From Phymatolithon calcareum (lineage: Eukaryota > Rhodophyta > Florideophyceae > Hapalidiales), in assembly GCA_977006965.1 (NCBI GenBank), contig OZ345376.1:2507762-2571761 (forward strand): a DNA stretch of 64,000 bases, in the 5' to 3' direction. The translations under genes were made by a program, and so were the position numbers. Shown in pieces: positions 42,501-57,500 of the stretch; position 1 is the first letter of the stretch; the number at the start of each line of letters is the position of its first letter. Under the pieces are notes generated by a model. The model had not been told where the DNA came from, searched no databases, and saw nothing but the letters and a program-made list of their open reading frames with translations.

Positions 42501-45500
42501 AGAATAGAAACTGGACGAATGACACGTGTGTGACTGTCAAGACGTGATACGTGTAAAATGCCTATGTTGGATGTGATGGGCGACGGTTTACCACGTGTGG
42601 AGGACGATTTCGGGTTCGCGGACGACTTGACACGTGGCGGAAATCGTTTAGGGTTGCCGGACGGGTTGAACTACGTATATACTTGTTGCGGGTGGCTCGA
42701 CTGGCCTCCATTGTAGATTTTAATTGCATCTATACATTCGGAATAGGTGGTACTAAAGGTTTCGGGAATAGGAGGAGTTCTGACCAAAAAGGACAAGAAC
42801 AATATACTCCACGATTCTGTACCATGTTTCACGCTCGGACGAAAAAGGTGTGCTGTTGAAGGCGTGTGCAAGTGGATGGGCCAGTTGGCGCATCGGCGGC
42901 GTGTATTGCTCGAGTTTTGGTTGTGGAAAAATAAAAAACGAAGGACACTGGGGATTCCCGAGTGATCCCTCACCTCAGCACTAATCCAGCCTGTCGAACC
43001 TTATCTTGCAAGTTCGGAATGGGTTTGCGAGCATGTTTCTGAAGTATGGTCCTTCGTGGCGATGATGGTGTGACGGACGGTATATATTGGACGATTGGGG
43101 ATTGGAAGAGGTCCACTTGGCTGATGGCAATTCCCCATTCCCTGCTCCAATTACGAAAAGGCGGAATTTGGATAGGGAATAGGGTTAGGAATACGGTTGG
43201 GTTAGGGCATAGGGTTGGGTCATTGCTTTTGAAGACACTTGGCGCTTTACCATTGGCCTGCCGAGATGGATTGGTAGTGTATTGATTAGAGCATGTTCAC
43301 GACGCAAATGCCGAAATCTGATGACAGAATCGAACTCTCGTGACAATTTTACGTCGGACAGTGGCGCGATCAGCGGCGTGAAGTCACTATTGATGTCTCA
43401 ATTGTGCTGCTCGGTACAGTGTAATGCATGGCGATAATCGTGTCATTTCTGTGTCTGAATGAGAGGATCATGATACGTTATGCTTACTGAATATTATGTG
43501 GAGAATGTGAGGATGGCAGTAAAGTTGCAGTATGTTGAAATGAAGGGCACAGAACGGGTGGAGCGGTTTCGGGTGAAATTGGAGAGGGATTCGGGAAAAA
43601 TAAAAAGTTGCTGTGAGAGTGGGCGGAGTAGTTGGAGAGGGGTGGGAGAGGGCGTAGAAGGAGTATGAGGGTAAGTTTTTAAAAATGAGGAAAATTTTGC
43701 GGATGGAGGGTGGACTAAGGCTTCGCCTTAGTCTTCGTGAGGGGGGCTCCGCCCCCCTCACACTCCCCCCGGGAAAGTGGACTGTAGGTGTGGTGTGGTG
43801 TTGTACGGTTGTGCAAGCGGATAGAGCAGGTGGTGGAAGGTGGTGGACATGGTGTAAGTGGGAAGAGGGAATACGTGTGCAATGGGTTTCGAAGCGGGCC
43901 GTGAAGATGGAGATTGTATGAACAGTTTAGAGTGTATTTATATGTAGTGAAGTTTGTAGAATGTTGTGACGGGGTGAAATTGCCACGTGTGCATACGAGA
44001 GACTTGTCCAAGAATAGAAACTGGACGAATGACACGTGTGTGACTGTCAAGACGTGATACGTGTAAAATGCCTATGTTGGATGTGATGGGCGACGGTTTA
44101 CCACGTGTGGAGGACGATTTCGGGTTCGCGGACGACTTGACACGTGGCGGAAATCGTTTAGGGTTGCCGGACGGGTTGAACTACGTATATACTTGTTGCG
44201 GGTGGCTCGACTGGCCTCCATTGTAGATTTTAATTGCATCTATACATTCGGAATAGGTGGTACTAAAGGTTTCGGGAATAGGAGGAGTTCTGACCAAAAA
44301 GGACAAGAACAATATACTCCACGATTCTGTACCATGTTTCACGCTCGGACGAAAAAGGTGTGCTGTTGAAGGCGTGTGCAAGTGGATGGGCCAGTTGGCG
44401 CATCGGCGGCGTGTATTGCTCGAGTTTTGGTTGTGGAAAAATAAAAAACGAAGGACACTGGGGATTCCCGAGTGATCCCTCACCTCAGCACTAATCCAGC
44501 CTGTCGAACCTTATCTTGCAAGTTCGGAATGGGTTTGCGAGCATGTTTCTGAAGTATGGTCCTTCGTGGCGATGATGGTGTGACGGACGGTATATATTGG
44601 ACGATTGGGGATTGGAAGAGGTCCACTTGGCTGATGGCAATTCCCCATTCCCTGCTCCAATTACGAAAAGGCGGAATTTGGATAGGGAATAGGGTTAGGA
44701 ATACGGTTGGGTTAGGGCATAGGGTTGGGTCATTGCTTTTGAAGACACTTGGCGCTTTACCATTGGCCTGCCGAGATGGATTGGTAGTGTATTGATTAGA
44801 GCATGTTCACGACGCAAATGCCGAAATCTGATGACAGAATCGAACTCTCGTGACAATTTTACGTCGGACAGTGGCGCGATCAGCGGCGTGAAGTCACTAT
44901 TGATGTCTCAATTGTGCTGCTCGGTACAGTGTAATGCATGGCGATAATCGTGTCATTTCTGTGTCTGAATGAGAGGATCATGATACGTTATGCTTACTGA
45001 ATATTATGTGGAGAATGTGAGGATGGCAGTAAAGTTGCAGTATGTTGAAATGAAGGGCACAGAACGGGTGGAGCGGTTTCGGGTGAAATTGGAGAGGGAT
45101 TCGGGAAAAATAAAAAGTTGCTGTGAGAGTGGGCGGAGTAGTTGGAGAGGGGTGGGAGAGGGCGTAGAAGGAGTATGAGGGTAAGTTTTTAAAAATGAGG
45201 AAAATTTTGCGGATGGAGGGTGGACTAAGGCTTCGCCTTAGTCTTCGTGAGGGGGGCTCCGCCCCCCTCACACTCCCCCCGGGAAAGTGGACTGTAGGTG
45301 TGGTGTGGTGTTGTACGGTTGTGCAAGCGGATAGAGCAGGTGGTGGAAGGTGGTGGACATGGTGTAAGTGGGAAGAGGGAATACGTGTGCAATGGGTTTC
45401 GAAGCGGGCCGTGAAGATGGAGATTGTATGAACAGTTTAGAGTGTATTTATATGTAGTGAAGTTTGTAGAATGTTGTGACGGGGTGAAATTGCCACGTGT

Positions 45501-48500
45501 GCATACGAGAGACTTGTCCAAGAATAGAAACTGGACGAATGACACGTGTGTGACTGTCAAGACGTGATACGTGTAAAATGCCTATGTTGGATGTGATGGG
45601 CGACGGTTTACCACGTGTGGAGGACGATTTCGGGTTCGCGGACGACTTGACACGTGGCGGAAATCGTTTAGGGTTGCCGGACGGGTTGAACTACGTATAT
45701 ACTTGTTGCGGGTGGCTCGACTGGCCTCCATTGTAGATTTTAATTGCATCTATACATTCGGAATAGGTGGTACTAAAGGTTTCGGGAATAGGAGGAGTTC
45801 TGACCAAAAAGGACAAGAACAATATACTCCACGATTCTGTACCATGTTTCACGCTCGGACGAAAAAGGTGTGCTGTTGAAGGCGTGTGCAAGTGGATGGG
45901 CCAGTTGGCGCATCGGCGGCGTGTATTGCTCGAGTTTTGGTTGTGGAAAAATAAAAAACGAAGGACACTGGGGATTCCCGAGTGATCCCTCACCTCAGCA
46001 CTAATCCAGCCTGTCGAACCTTATCTTGCAAGTTCGGAATGGGTTTGCGAGCATGTTTCTGAAGTATGGTCCTTCGTGGCGATGATGGTGTGACGGACGG
46101 TATATATTGGACGATTGGGGATTGGAAGAGGTCCACTTGGCTGATGGCAATTCCCCATTCCCTGCTCCAATTACGAAAAGGCGGAATTTGGATAGGGAAT
46201 AGGGTTAGGAATACGGTTGGGTTAGGGCATAGGGTTGGGTCATTGCTTTTGAAGACACTTGGCGCTTTACCATTGGCCTGCCGAGATGGATTGGTAGTGT
46301 ATTGATTAGAGCATGTTCACGACGCAAATGCCGAAATCTGATGACAGAATCGAACTCTCGTGACAATTTTACGTCGGACAGTGGCGCGATCAGCGGCGTG
46401 AAGTCACTATTGATGTCTCAATTGTGCTGCTCGGTACAGTGTAATGCATGGCGATAATCGTGTCATTTCTGTGTCTGAATGAGAGGATCATGATACGTTA
46501 TGCTTACTGAATATTATGTGGAGAATGTGAGGATGGCAGTAAAGTTGCAGTATGTTGAAATGAAGGGCACAGAACGGGTGGAGCGGTTTCGGGTGAAATT
46601 GGAGAGGGATTCGGGAAAAATAAAAAGTTGCTGTGAGAGTGGGCGGAGTAGTTGGAGAGGGGTGGGAGAGGGCGTAGAAGGAGTATGAGGGTAAGTTTTT
46701 AAAAATGAGGAAAATTTTGCGGATGGAGGGTGGACTAAGGCTTCGCCTTAGTCTTCGTGAGGGGGGCTCCGCCCCCCTCACACTCCCCCCGGGAAAGTGG
46801 ACTGTAGGTGTGGTGTGGTGTTGTACGGTTGTGCAAGCGGATAGAGCAGGTGGTGGAAGGTGGTGGACATGGTGTAAGTGGGAAGAGGGAATACGTGTGC
46901 AATGGGTTTCGAAGCGGGCCGTGAAGATGGAGATTGTATGAACAGTTTAGAGTGTATTTATATGTAGTGAAGTTTGTAGAATGTTGTGACGGGGTGAAAT
47001 TGCCACGTGTGCATACGAGAGACTTGTCCAAGAATAGAAACTGGACGAATGACACGTGTGTGACTGTCAAGACGTGATACGTGTAAAATGCCTATGTTGG
47101 ATGTGATGGGCGACGGTTTACCACGTGTGGAGGACGATTTCGGGTTCGCGGACGACTTGACACGTGGCGGAAATCGTTTAGGGTTGCCGGACGGGTTGAA
47201 CTACGTATATACTTGTTGCGGGTGGCTCGACTGGCCTCCATTGTAGATTTTAATTGCATCTATACATTCGGAATAGGTGGTACTAAAGGTTTCGGGAATA
47301 GGAGGAGTTCTGACCAAAAAGGACAAGAACAATATACTCCACGATTCTGTACCATGTTTCACGCTCGGACGAAAAAGGTGTGCTGTTGAAGGCGTGTGCA
47401 AGTGGATGGGCCAGTTGGCGCATCGGCGGCGTGTATTGCTCGAGTTTTGGTTGTGGAAAAATAAAAAACGAAGGACACTGGGGATTCCCGAGTGATCCCT
47501 CACCTCAGCACTAATCCAGCCTGTCGAACCTTATCTTGCAAGTTCGGAATGGGTTTGCGAGCATGTTTCTGAAGTATGGTCCTTCGTGGCGATGATGGTG
47601 TGACGGACGGTATATATTGGACGATTGGGGATTGGAAGAGGTCCACTTGGCTGATGGCAATTCCCCATTCCCTGCTCCAATTACGAAAAGGCGGAATTTG
47701 GATAGGGAATAGGGTTAGGAATACGGTTGGGTTAGGGCATAGGGTTGGGTCATTGCTTTTGAAGACACTTGGCGCTTTACCATTGGCCTGCCGAGATGGA
47801 TTGGTAGTGTATTGATTAGAGCATGTTCACGACGCAAATGCCGAAATCTGATGACAGAATCGAACTCTCGTGACAATTTTACGTCGGACAGTGGCGCGAT
47901 CAGCGGCGTGAAGTCACTATTGATGTCTCAATTGTGCTGCTCGGTACAGTGTAATGCATGGCGATAATCGTGTCATTTCTGTGTCTGAATGAGAGGATCA
48001 TGATACGTTATGCTTACTGAATATTATGTGGAGAATGTGAGGATGGCAGTAAAGTTGCAGTATGTTGAAATGAAGGGCACAGAACGGGTGGAGCGGTTTC
48101 GGGTGAAATTGGAGAGGGATTCGGGAAAAATAAAAAGTTGCTGTGAGAGTGGGCGGAGTAGTTGGAGAGGGGTGGGAGAGGGCGTAGAAGGAGTATGAGG
48201 GTAAGTTTTTAAAAATGAGGAAAATTTTGCGGATGGAGGGTGGACTAAGGCTTCGCCTTAGTCTTCGTGAGGGGGGCTCCGCCCCCCTCACACTCCCCCC
48301 GGGAAAGTGGACTGTAGGTGTGGTGTGGTGTTGTACGGTTGTGCAAGCGGATAGAGCAGGTGGTGGAAGGTGGTGGACATGGTGTAAGTGGGAAGAGGGA
48401 ATACGTGTGCAATGGGTTTCGAAGCGGGCCGTGAAGATGGAGATTGTATGAACAGTTTAGAGTGTATTTATATGTAGTGAAGTTTGTAGAATGTTGTGAC

Positions 48501-51500
48501 GGGGTGAAATTGCCACGTGTGCATACGAGAGACTTGTCCAAGAATAGAAACTGGACGAATGACACGTGTGTGACTGTCAAGACGTGATACGTGTAAAATG
48601 CCTATGTTGGATGTGATGGGCGACGGTTTACCACGTGTGGAGGACGATTTCGGGTTCGCGGACGACTTGACACGTGGCGGAAATCGTTTAGGGTTGCCGG
48701 ACGGGTTGAACTACGTATATACTTGTTGCGGGTGGCTCGACTGGCCTCCATTGTAGATTTTAATTGCATCTATACATTCGGAATAGGTGGTACTAAAGGT
48801 TTCGGGAATAGGAGGAGTTCTGACCAAAAAGGACAAGAACAATATACTCCACGATTCTGTACCATGTTTCACGCTCGGACGAAAAAGGTGTGCTGTTGAA
48901 GGCGTGTGCAAGTGGATGGGCCAGTTGGCGCATCGGCGGCGTGTATTGCTCGAGTTTTGGTTGTGGAAAAATAAAAAACGAAGGACACTGGGGATTCCCG
49001 AGTGATCCCTCACCTCAGCACTAATCCAGCCTGTCGAACCTTATCTTGCAAGTTCGGAATGGGTTTGCGAGCATGTTTCTGAAGTATGGTCCTTCGTGGC
49101 GATGATGGTGTGACGGACGGTATATATTGGACGATTGGGGATTGGAAGAGGTCCACTTGGCTGATGGCAATTCCCCATTCCCTGCTCCAATTACGAAAAG
49201 GCGGAATTTGGATAGGGAATAGGGTTAGGAATACGGTTGGGTTAGGGCATAGGGTTGGGTCATTGCTTTTGAAGACACTTGGCGCTTTACCATTGGCCTG
49301 CCGAGATGGATTGGTAGTGTATTGATTAGAGCATGTTCACGACGCAAATGCCGAAATCTGATGACAGAATCGAACTCTCGTGACAATTTTACGTCGGACA
49401 GTGGCGCGATCAGCGGCGTGAAGTCACTATTGATGTCTCAATTGTGCTGCTCGGTACAGTGTAATGCATGGCGATAATCGTGTCATTTCTGTGTCTGAAT
49501 GAGAGGATCATGATACGTTATGCTTACTGAATATTATGTGGAGAATGTGAGGATGGCAGTAAAGTTGCAGTATGTTGAAATGAAGGGCACAGAACGGGTG
49601 GAGCGGTTTCGGGTGAAATTGGAGAGGGATTCGGGAAAAATAAAAAGTTGCTGTGAGAGTGGGCGGAGTAGTTGGAGAGGGGTGGGAGAGGGCGTAGAAG
49701 GAGTATGAGGGTAAGTTTTTAAAAATGAGGAAAATTTTGCGGATGGAGGGTGGACTAAGGCTTCGCCTTAGTCTTCGTGAGGGGGGCTCCGCCCCCCTCA
49801 CACTCCCCCCGGGAAAGTGGACTGTAGGTGTGGTGTGGTGTTGTACGGTTGTGCAAGCGGATAGAGCAGGTGGTGGAAGGTGGTGGACATGGTGTAAGTG
49901 GGAAGAGGGAATACGTGTGCAATGGGTTTCGAAGCGGGCCGTGAAGATGGAGATTGTATGAACAGTTTAGAGTGTATTTATATGTAGTGAAGTTTGTAGA
50001 ATGTTGTGACGGGGTGAAATTGCCACGTGTGCATACGAGAGACTTGTCCAAGAATAGAAACTGGACGAATGACACGTGTGTGACTGTCAAGACGTGATAC
50101 GTGTAAAATGCCTATGTTGGATGTGATGGGCGACGGTTTACCACGTGTGGAGGACGATTTCGGGTTCGCGGACGACTTGACACGTGGCGGAAATCGTTTA
50201 GGGTTGCCGGACGGGTTGAACTACGTATATACTTGTTGCGGGTGGCTCGACTGGCCTCCATTGTAGATTTTAATTGCATCTATACATTCGGAATAGGTGG
50301 TACTAAAGGTTTCGGGAATAGGAGGAGTTCTGACCAAAAAGGACAAGAACAATATACTCCACGATTCTGTACCATGTTTCACGCTCGGACGAAAAAGGTG
50401 TGCTGTTGAAGGCGTGTGCAAGTGGATGGGCCAGTTGGCGCATCGGCGGCGTGTATTGCTCGAGTTTTGGTTGTGGAAAAATAAAAAACGAAGGACACTG
50501 GGGATTCCCGAGTGATCCCTCACCTCAGCACTAATCCAGCCTGTCGAACCTTATCTTGCAAGTTCGGAATGGGTTTGCGAGCATGTTTCTGAAGTATGGT
50601 CCTTCGTGGCGATGATGGTGTGACGGACGGTATATATTGGACGATTGGGGATTGGAAGAGGTCCACTTGGCTGATGGCAATTCCCCATTCCCTGCTCCAA
50701 TTACGAAAAGGCGGAATTTGGATAGGGAATAGGGTTAGGAATACGGTTGGGTTAGGGCACAGGGTTGGGTCATTGCTTTTGAAGACACTTGGCGCTTTAC
50801 CATTGGCCTGCCGAGATGGATTGGTAGTGTATTGATTAGAGCATGTTCACGACGCAAATGCCGAAATCTGATGACAGAATCGAACTCTCGTGACAATTTT
50901 ACGTCGGACAGTGGCGCGATCAGCGGCGTGAAGTCACTATTGATGTCTCAATTGTGCTGCTCGGTACAGTGTAATGCATGGCGATAATCGTGTCATTTCT
51001 GTGTCTGAATGAGAGGATCATGATACGTTATGCTTACTGAATATTATGTGGAGAATGTGAGGATGGCAGTAAAGTTGCAGTATGTTGAAATGAAGGGCAC
51101 AGAACGGGTGGAGCGGTTTCGGGTGAAATTGGAGAGGGATTCGGGAAAAATAAAAAGTTGCTGTGAGAGTGGGCGGAGTAGTTGGAGAGGGGTGGGAGAG
51201 GGCGTAGAAGGAGTATGAGGGTAAGTTTTTAAAAATGAGGAAAATTTTGCGGATGGAGGGTGGACTAAGGCTTCGCCTTAGTCTTCGTGAGGGGGGCTCC
51301 GCCCCCCTCACACTCCCCCCGGGAAAGTGGACTGTAGGTGTGGTGTGGTGTTGTACGGTTGTGCAAGCGGATAGAGCAGGTGGTGGAAGGTGGTGGACAT
51401 GGTGTAAGTGGGAAGAGGGAATACGTGTGCAATGGGTTTCGAAGCGGGCCGTGAAGATGGAGATTGTATGAACAGTTTAGAGTGTATTTATATGTAGTGA

Positions 51501-54500
51501 AGTTTGTAGAATGTTGTGACGGGGTGAAATTGCCACGTGTGCATACGAGAGACTTGTCCAAGAATAGAAACTGGACGAATGACACGTGTGTGACTGTCAA
51601 GACGTGATACGTGTAAAATGCCTATGTTGGATGTGATGGGCGACGGTTTACCACGTGTGGAGGACGATTTCGGGTTCGCGGACGACTTGACACGTGGCGG
51701 AAATCGTTTAGGGTTGCCGGACGGGTTGAACTACGTATATACTTGTTGCGGGTGGCTCGACTGGCCTCCATTGTAGATTTTAATTGCATCTATACATTCG
51801 GAATAGGTGGTACTAAAGGTTTCGGGAATAGGAGGAGTTCTGACCAAAAAGGACAAGAACAATATACTCCACGATTCTGTACCATGTTTCACGCTCGGAC
51901 GAAAAAGGTGTGCTGTTGAAGGCGTGTGCAAGTGGATGGGCCAGTTGGCGCATCGGCGGCGTGTATTGCTCGAGTTTTGGTTGTGGAAAAATAAAAAACG
52001 AAGGACACTGGGGATTCCCGAGTGATCCCTCACCTCAGCACTAATCCAGCCTGTCGAACCTTATCTTGCAAGTTCGGAATGGGTTTGCGAGCATGTTTCT
52101 GAAGTATGGTCCTTCGTGGCGATGATGGTGTGACGGACGGTATATATTGGACGATTGGGGATTGGAAGAGGTCCACTTGGCTGATGGCAATTCCCCATTC
52201 CCTGCTCCAATTACGAAAAGGCGGAATTTGGATAGGGAATAGGGTTAGGAATACGGTTGGGTTAGGGCACAGGGTTGGGTCATTGCTTTTGAAGACACTT
52301 GGCGCTTTACCATTGGCCTGCCGAGATGGATTGGTAGTGTATTGATTAGAGCATGTTCACGACGCAAATGCCGAAATCTGATGACAGAATCGAACTCTCG
52401 TGACAATTTTACGTCGGACAGTGGCGCGATCAGCGGCGTGAAGTCACTATTGATGTCTCAATTGTGCTGCTCGGTACAGTGTAATGCATGGCGATAATCG
52501 TGTCATTTCTGTGTCTGAATGAGAGGATCATGATACGTTATGCTTACTGAATATTATGTGGAGAATGTGAGGATGGCAGTAAAGTTGCAGTATGTTGAAA
52601 TGAAGGGCACAGAACGGGTGGAGCGGTTTCGGGTGAAATTGGAGAGGGATTCGGGAAAAATAAAAAGTTGCTGTGAGAGTGGGCGGAGTAGTTGGAGAGG
52701 GGTGGGAGAGGGCGTAGAAGGAGTATGAGGGTAAGTTTTTAAAAATGAGGAAAATTTTGCGGATGGAGGGTGGACTAAGGCTTCGCCTTAGTCTTCGTGA
52801 GGGGGGCTCCGCCCCCCTCACACTCCCCCCGGGAAAGTGGACTGTAGGTGTGGTGTGGTGTTGTACGGTTGTGCAAGCGGATAGAGCAGGTGGTGGAAGG
52901 TGGTGGACATGGTGTAAGTGGGAAGAGGGAATACGTGTGCAATGGGTTTCGAAGCGGGCCGTGAAGATGGAGATTGTATGAACAGTTTAGAGTGTATTTA
53001 TATGTAGTGAAGTTTGTAGAATGTTGTGACGGGGTGAAATTGCCACGTGTGCATACGAGAGACTTGTCCAAGAATAGAAACTGGACGAATGACACGTGTG
53101 TGACTGTCAAGACGTGATACGTGTAAAATGCCTATGTTGGATGTGATGGGCGACGGTTTACCACGTGTGGAGGACGATTTCGGGTTCGCGGACGACTTGA
53201 CACGTGGCGGAAATCGTTTAGGGTTGCCGGACGGGTTGAACTACGTATATACTTGTTGCGGGTGGCTCGACTGGCCTCCATTGTAGATTTTAATTGCATC
53301 TATACATTCGGAATAGGTGGTACTAAAGGTTTCGGGAATAGGAGGAGTTCTGACCAAAAAGGACAAGAACAATATACTCCACGATTCTGTACCATGTTTC
53401 ACGCTCGGACGAAAAAGGTGTGCTGTTGAAGGCGTGTGCAAGTGGATGGGCCAGTTGGCGCATCGGCGGCGTGTATTGCTCGAGTTTTGGTTGTGGAAAA
53501 ATAAAAAACGAAGGACACTGGGGATTCCCGAGTGATCCCTCACCTCAGCACTAATCCAGCCTGTCGAACCTTATCTTGCAAGTTCGGAATGGGTTTGCGA
53601 GCATGTTTCTGAAGTATGGTCCTTCGTGGCGATGATGGTGTGACGGACGGTATATATTGGACGATTGGGGATTGGAAGAGGTCCACTTGGCTGATGGCAA
53701 TTCCCCATTCCCTGCTCCAATTACGAAAAGGCGGAATTTGGATAGGGAATAGGGTTAGGAATACGGTTGGGTTAGGGCACAGGGTTGGGTCATTGCTTTT
53801 GAAGACACTTGGCGCTTTACCATTGGCCTGCCGAGATGGATTGGTAGTGTATTGATTAGAGCATGTTCACGACGCAAATGCCGAAATCTGATGACAGAAT
53901 CGAACTCTCGTGACAATTTTACGTCGGACAGTGGCGCGATCAGCGGCGTGAAGTCACTATTGATGTCTCAATTGTGCTGCTCGGTACAGTGTAATGCATG
54001 GCGATAATCGTGTCATTTCTGTGTCTGAATGAGAGGATCATGATACGTTATGCTTACTGAATATTATGTGGAGAATGTGAGGATGGCAGTAAAGTTGCAG
54101 TATGTTGAAATGAAGGGCACAGAACGGGTGGAGCGGTTTCGGGTGAAATTGGAGAGGGATTCGGGAAAAATAAAAAGTTGCTGTGAGAGTGGGCGGAGTA
54201 GTTGGAGAGGGGTGGGAGAGGGCGTAGAAGGAGTATGAGGGTAAGTTTTTAAAAATGAGGAAAATTTTGCGGATGGAGGGTGGACTAAGGCTTCGCCTTA
54301 GTCTTCGTGAGGGGGGCTCCGCCCCCCTCACACTCCCCCCGGGAAAGTGGACTGTAGGTGTGGTGTGGTGTTGTACGGTTGTGCAAGCGGATAGAGCAGG
54401 TGGTGGAAGGTGGTGGACATGGTGTAAGTGGGAAGAGGGAATACGTGTGCAATGGGTTTCGAAGCGGGCCGTGAAGATGGAGATTGTATGAACAGTTTAG

Positions 54501-57500
54501 AGTGTATTTATATGTAGTGAAGTTTGTAGAATGTTGTGACGGGGTGAAATTGCCACGTGTGCATACGAGAGACTTGTCCAAGAATAGAAACTGGACGAAT
54601 GACACGTGTGTGACTGTCAAGACGTGATACGTGTAAAATGCCTATGTTGGATGTGATGGGCGACGGTTTACCACGTGTGGAGGACGATTTCGGGTTCGCG
54701 GACGACTTGACACGTGGCGGAAATCGTTTAGGGTTGCCGGACGGGTTGAACTACGTATATACTTGTTGCGGGTGGCTCGACTGGCCTCCATTGTAGATTT
54801 TAATTGCATCTATACATTCGGAATAGGTGGTACTAAAGGTTTCGGGAATAGGAGGAGTTCTGACCAAAAAGGACAAGAACAATATACTCCACGATTCTGT
54901 ACCATGTTTCACGCTCGGACGAAAAAGGTGTGCTGTTGAAGGCGTGTGCAAGTGGATGGGCCAGTTGGCGCATCGGCGGCGTGTATTGCTCGAGTTTTGG
55001 TTGTGGAAAAATAAAAAACGAAGGACACTGGGGATTCCCGAGTGATCCCTCACCTCAGCACTAATCCAGCCTGTCGAACCTTATCTTGCAAGTTCGGAAT
55101 GGGTTTGCGAGCATGTTTCTGAAGTATGGTCCTTCGTGGCGATGATGGTGTGACGGACGGTATATATTGGACGATTGGGGATTGGAAGAGGTCCACTTGG
55201 CTGATGGCAATTCCCCATTCCCTGCTCCAATTACGAAAAGGCGGAATTTGGATAGGGAATAGGGTTAGGAATACGGTTGGGTTAGGGCATAGGGTTGGGT
55301 CATTGCTTTTGAAGACACTTGGCGCTTTACCATTGGCCTGCCGAGATGGATTGGTAGTGTATTGATTAGAGCATGTTCACGACGCAAATGCCGAAATCTG
55401 ATGACAGAATCGAACTCTCGTGACAATTTTACGTCGGACAGTGGCGCGATCAGCGGCGTGAAGTCACTATTGATGTCTCAATTGTGCTGCTCGGTACAGT
55501 GTAATGCATGGCGATAATCGTGTCATTTCTGTGTCTGAATGAGAGGATCATGATACGTTATGCTTACTGAATATTATGTGGAGAATGTGAGGATGGCAGT
55601 AAAGTTGCAGTATGTTGAAATGAAGGGCACAGAACGGGTGGAGCGGTTTCGGGTGAAATTGGAGAGGGATTCGGGAAAAATAAAAAGTTGCTGTGAGAGT
55701 GGGCGGAGTAGTTGGAGAGGGGTGGGAGAGGGCGTAGAAGGAGTATGAGGGTAAGTTTTTAAAAATGAGGAAAATTTTGCGGATGGAGGGTGGACTAAGG
55801 CTTCGCCTTAGTCTTCGTGAGGGGGGCTCCGCCCCCCTCACACTCCCCCCGGGAAAGTGGACTGTAGGTGTGGTGTGGTGTTGTACGGTTGTGCAAGCGG
55901 ATAGAGCAGGTGGTGGAAGGTGGTGGACATGGTGTAAGTGGGAAGAGGGAATACGTGTGCAATGGGTTTCGAAGCGGGCCGTGAAGATGGAGATTGTATG
56001 AACAGTTTAGAGTGTATTTATATGTAGTGAAGTTTGTAGAATGTTGTGACGGGGTGAAATTGCCACGTGTGCATACGAGAGACTTGTCCAAGAATAGAAA
56101 CTGGACGAATGACACGTGTGTGACTGTCAAGACGTGATACGTGTAAAATGCCTATGTTGGATGTGATGGGCGACGGTTTACCACGTGTGGAGGACGATTT
56201 CGGGTTCGCGGACGACTTGACACGTGGCGGAAATCGTTTAGGGTTGCCGGACGGGTTGAACTACGTATATACTTGTTGCGGGTGGCTCGACTGGCCTCCA
56301 TTGTAGATTTTAATTGCATCTATACATTCGGAATAGGTGGTACTAAAGGTTTCGGGAATAGGAGGAGTTCTGACCAAAAAGGACAAGAACAATATACTCC
56401 ACGATTCTGTACCATGTTTCACGCTCGGACGAAAAAGGTGTGCTGTTGAAGGCGTGTGCAAGTGGATGGGCCAGTTGGCGCATCGGCGGCGTGTATTGCT
56501 CGAGTTTTGGTTGTGGAAAAATAAAAAACGAAGGACACTGGGGATTCCCGAGTGATCCCTCACCTCAGCACTAATCCAGCCTGTCGAACCTTATCTTGCA
56601 AGTTCGGAATGGGTTTGCGAGCATGTTTCTGAAGTATGGTCCTTCGTGGCGATGATGGTGTGACGGACGGTATATATTGGACGATTGGGGATTGGAAGAG
56701 GTCCACTTGGCTGATGGCAATTCCCCATTCCCTGCTCCAATTACGAAAAGGCGGAATTTGGATAGGGAATAGGGTTAGGAATACGGTTGGGTTAGGGCAT
56801 AGGGTTGGGTCATTGCTTTTGAAGACACTTGGCGCTTTACCATTGGCCTGCCGAGATGGATTGGTAGTGTATTGATTAGAGCATGTTCACGACGCAAATG
56901 CCGAAATCTGATGACAGAATCGAACTCTCGTGACAATTTTACGTCGGACAGTGGCGCGATCAGCGGCGTGAAGTCACTATTGATGTCTCAATTGTGCTGC
57001 TCGGTACAGTGTAATGCATGGCGATAATCGTGTCATTTCTGTGTCTGAATGAGAGGATCATGATACGTTATGCTTACTGAATATTATGTGGAGAATGTGA
57101 GGATGGCAGTAAAGTTGCAGTATGTTGAAATGAAGGGCACAGAACGGGTGGAGCGGTTTCGGGTGAAATTGGAGAGGGATTCGGGAAAAATAAAAAGTTG
57201 CTGTGAGAGTGGGCGGAGTAGTTGGAGAGGGGTGGGAGAGGGCGTAGAAGGAGTATGAGGGTAAGTTTTTAAAAATGAGGAAAATTTTGCGGATGGAGGG
57301 TGGACTAAGGCTTCGCCTTAGTCTTCGTGAGGGGGGCTCCGCCCCCCTCACACTCCCCCCGGGAAAGTGGACTGTAGGTGTGGTGTGGTGTTGTACGGTT
57401 GTGCAAGCGGATAGAGCAGGTGGTGGAAGGTGGTGGACATGGTGTAAGTGGGAAGAGGGAATACGTGTGCAATGGGTTTCGAAGCGGGCCGTGAAGATGG

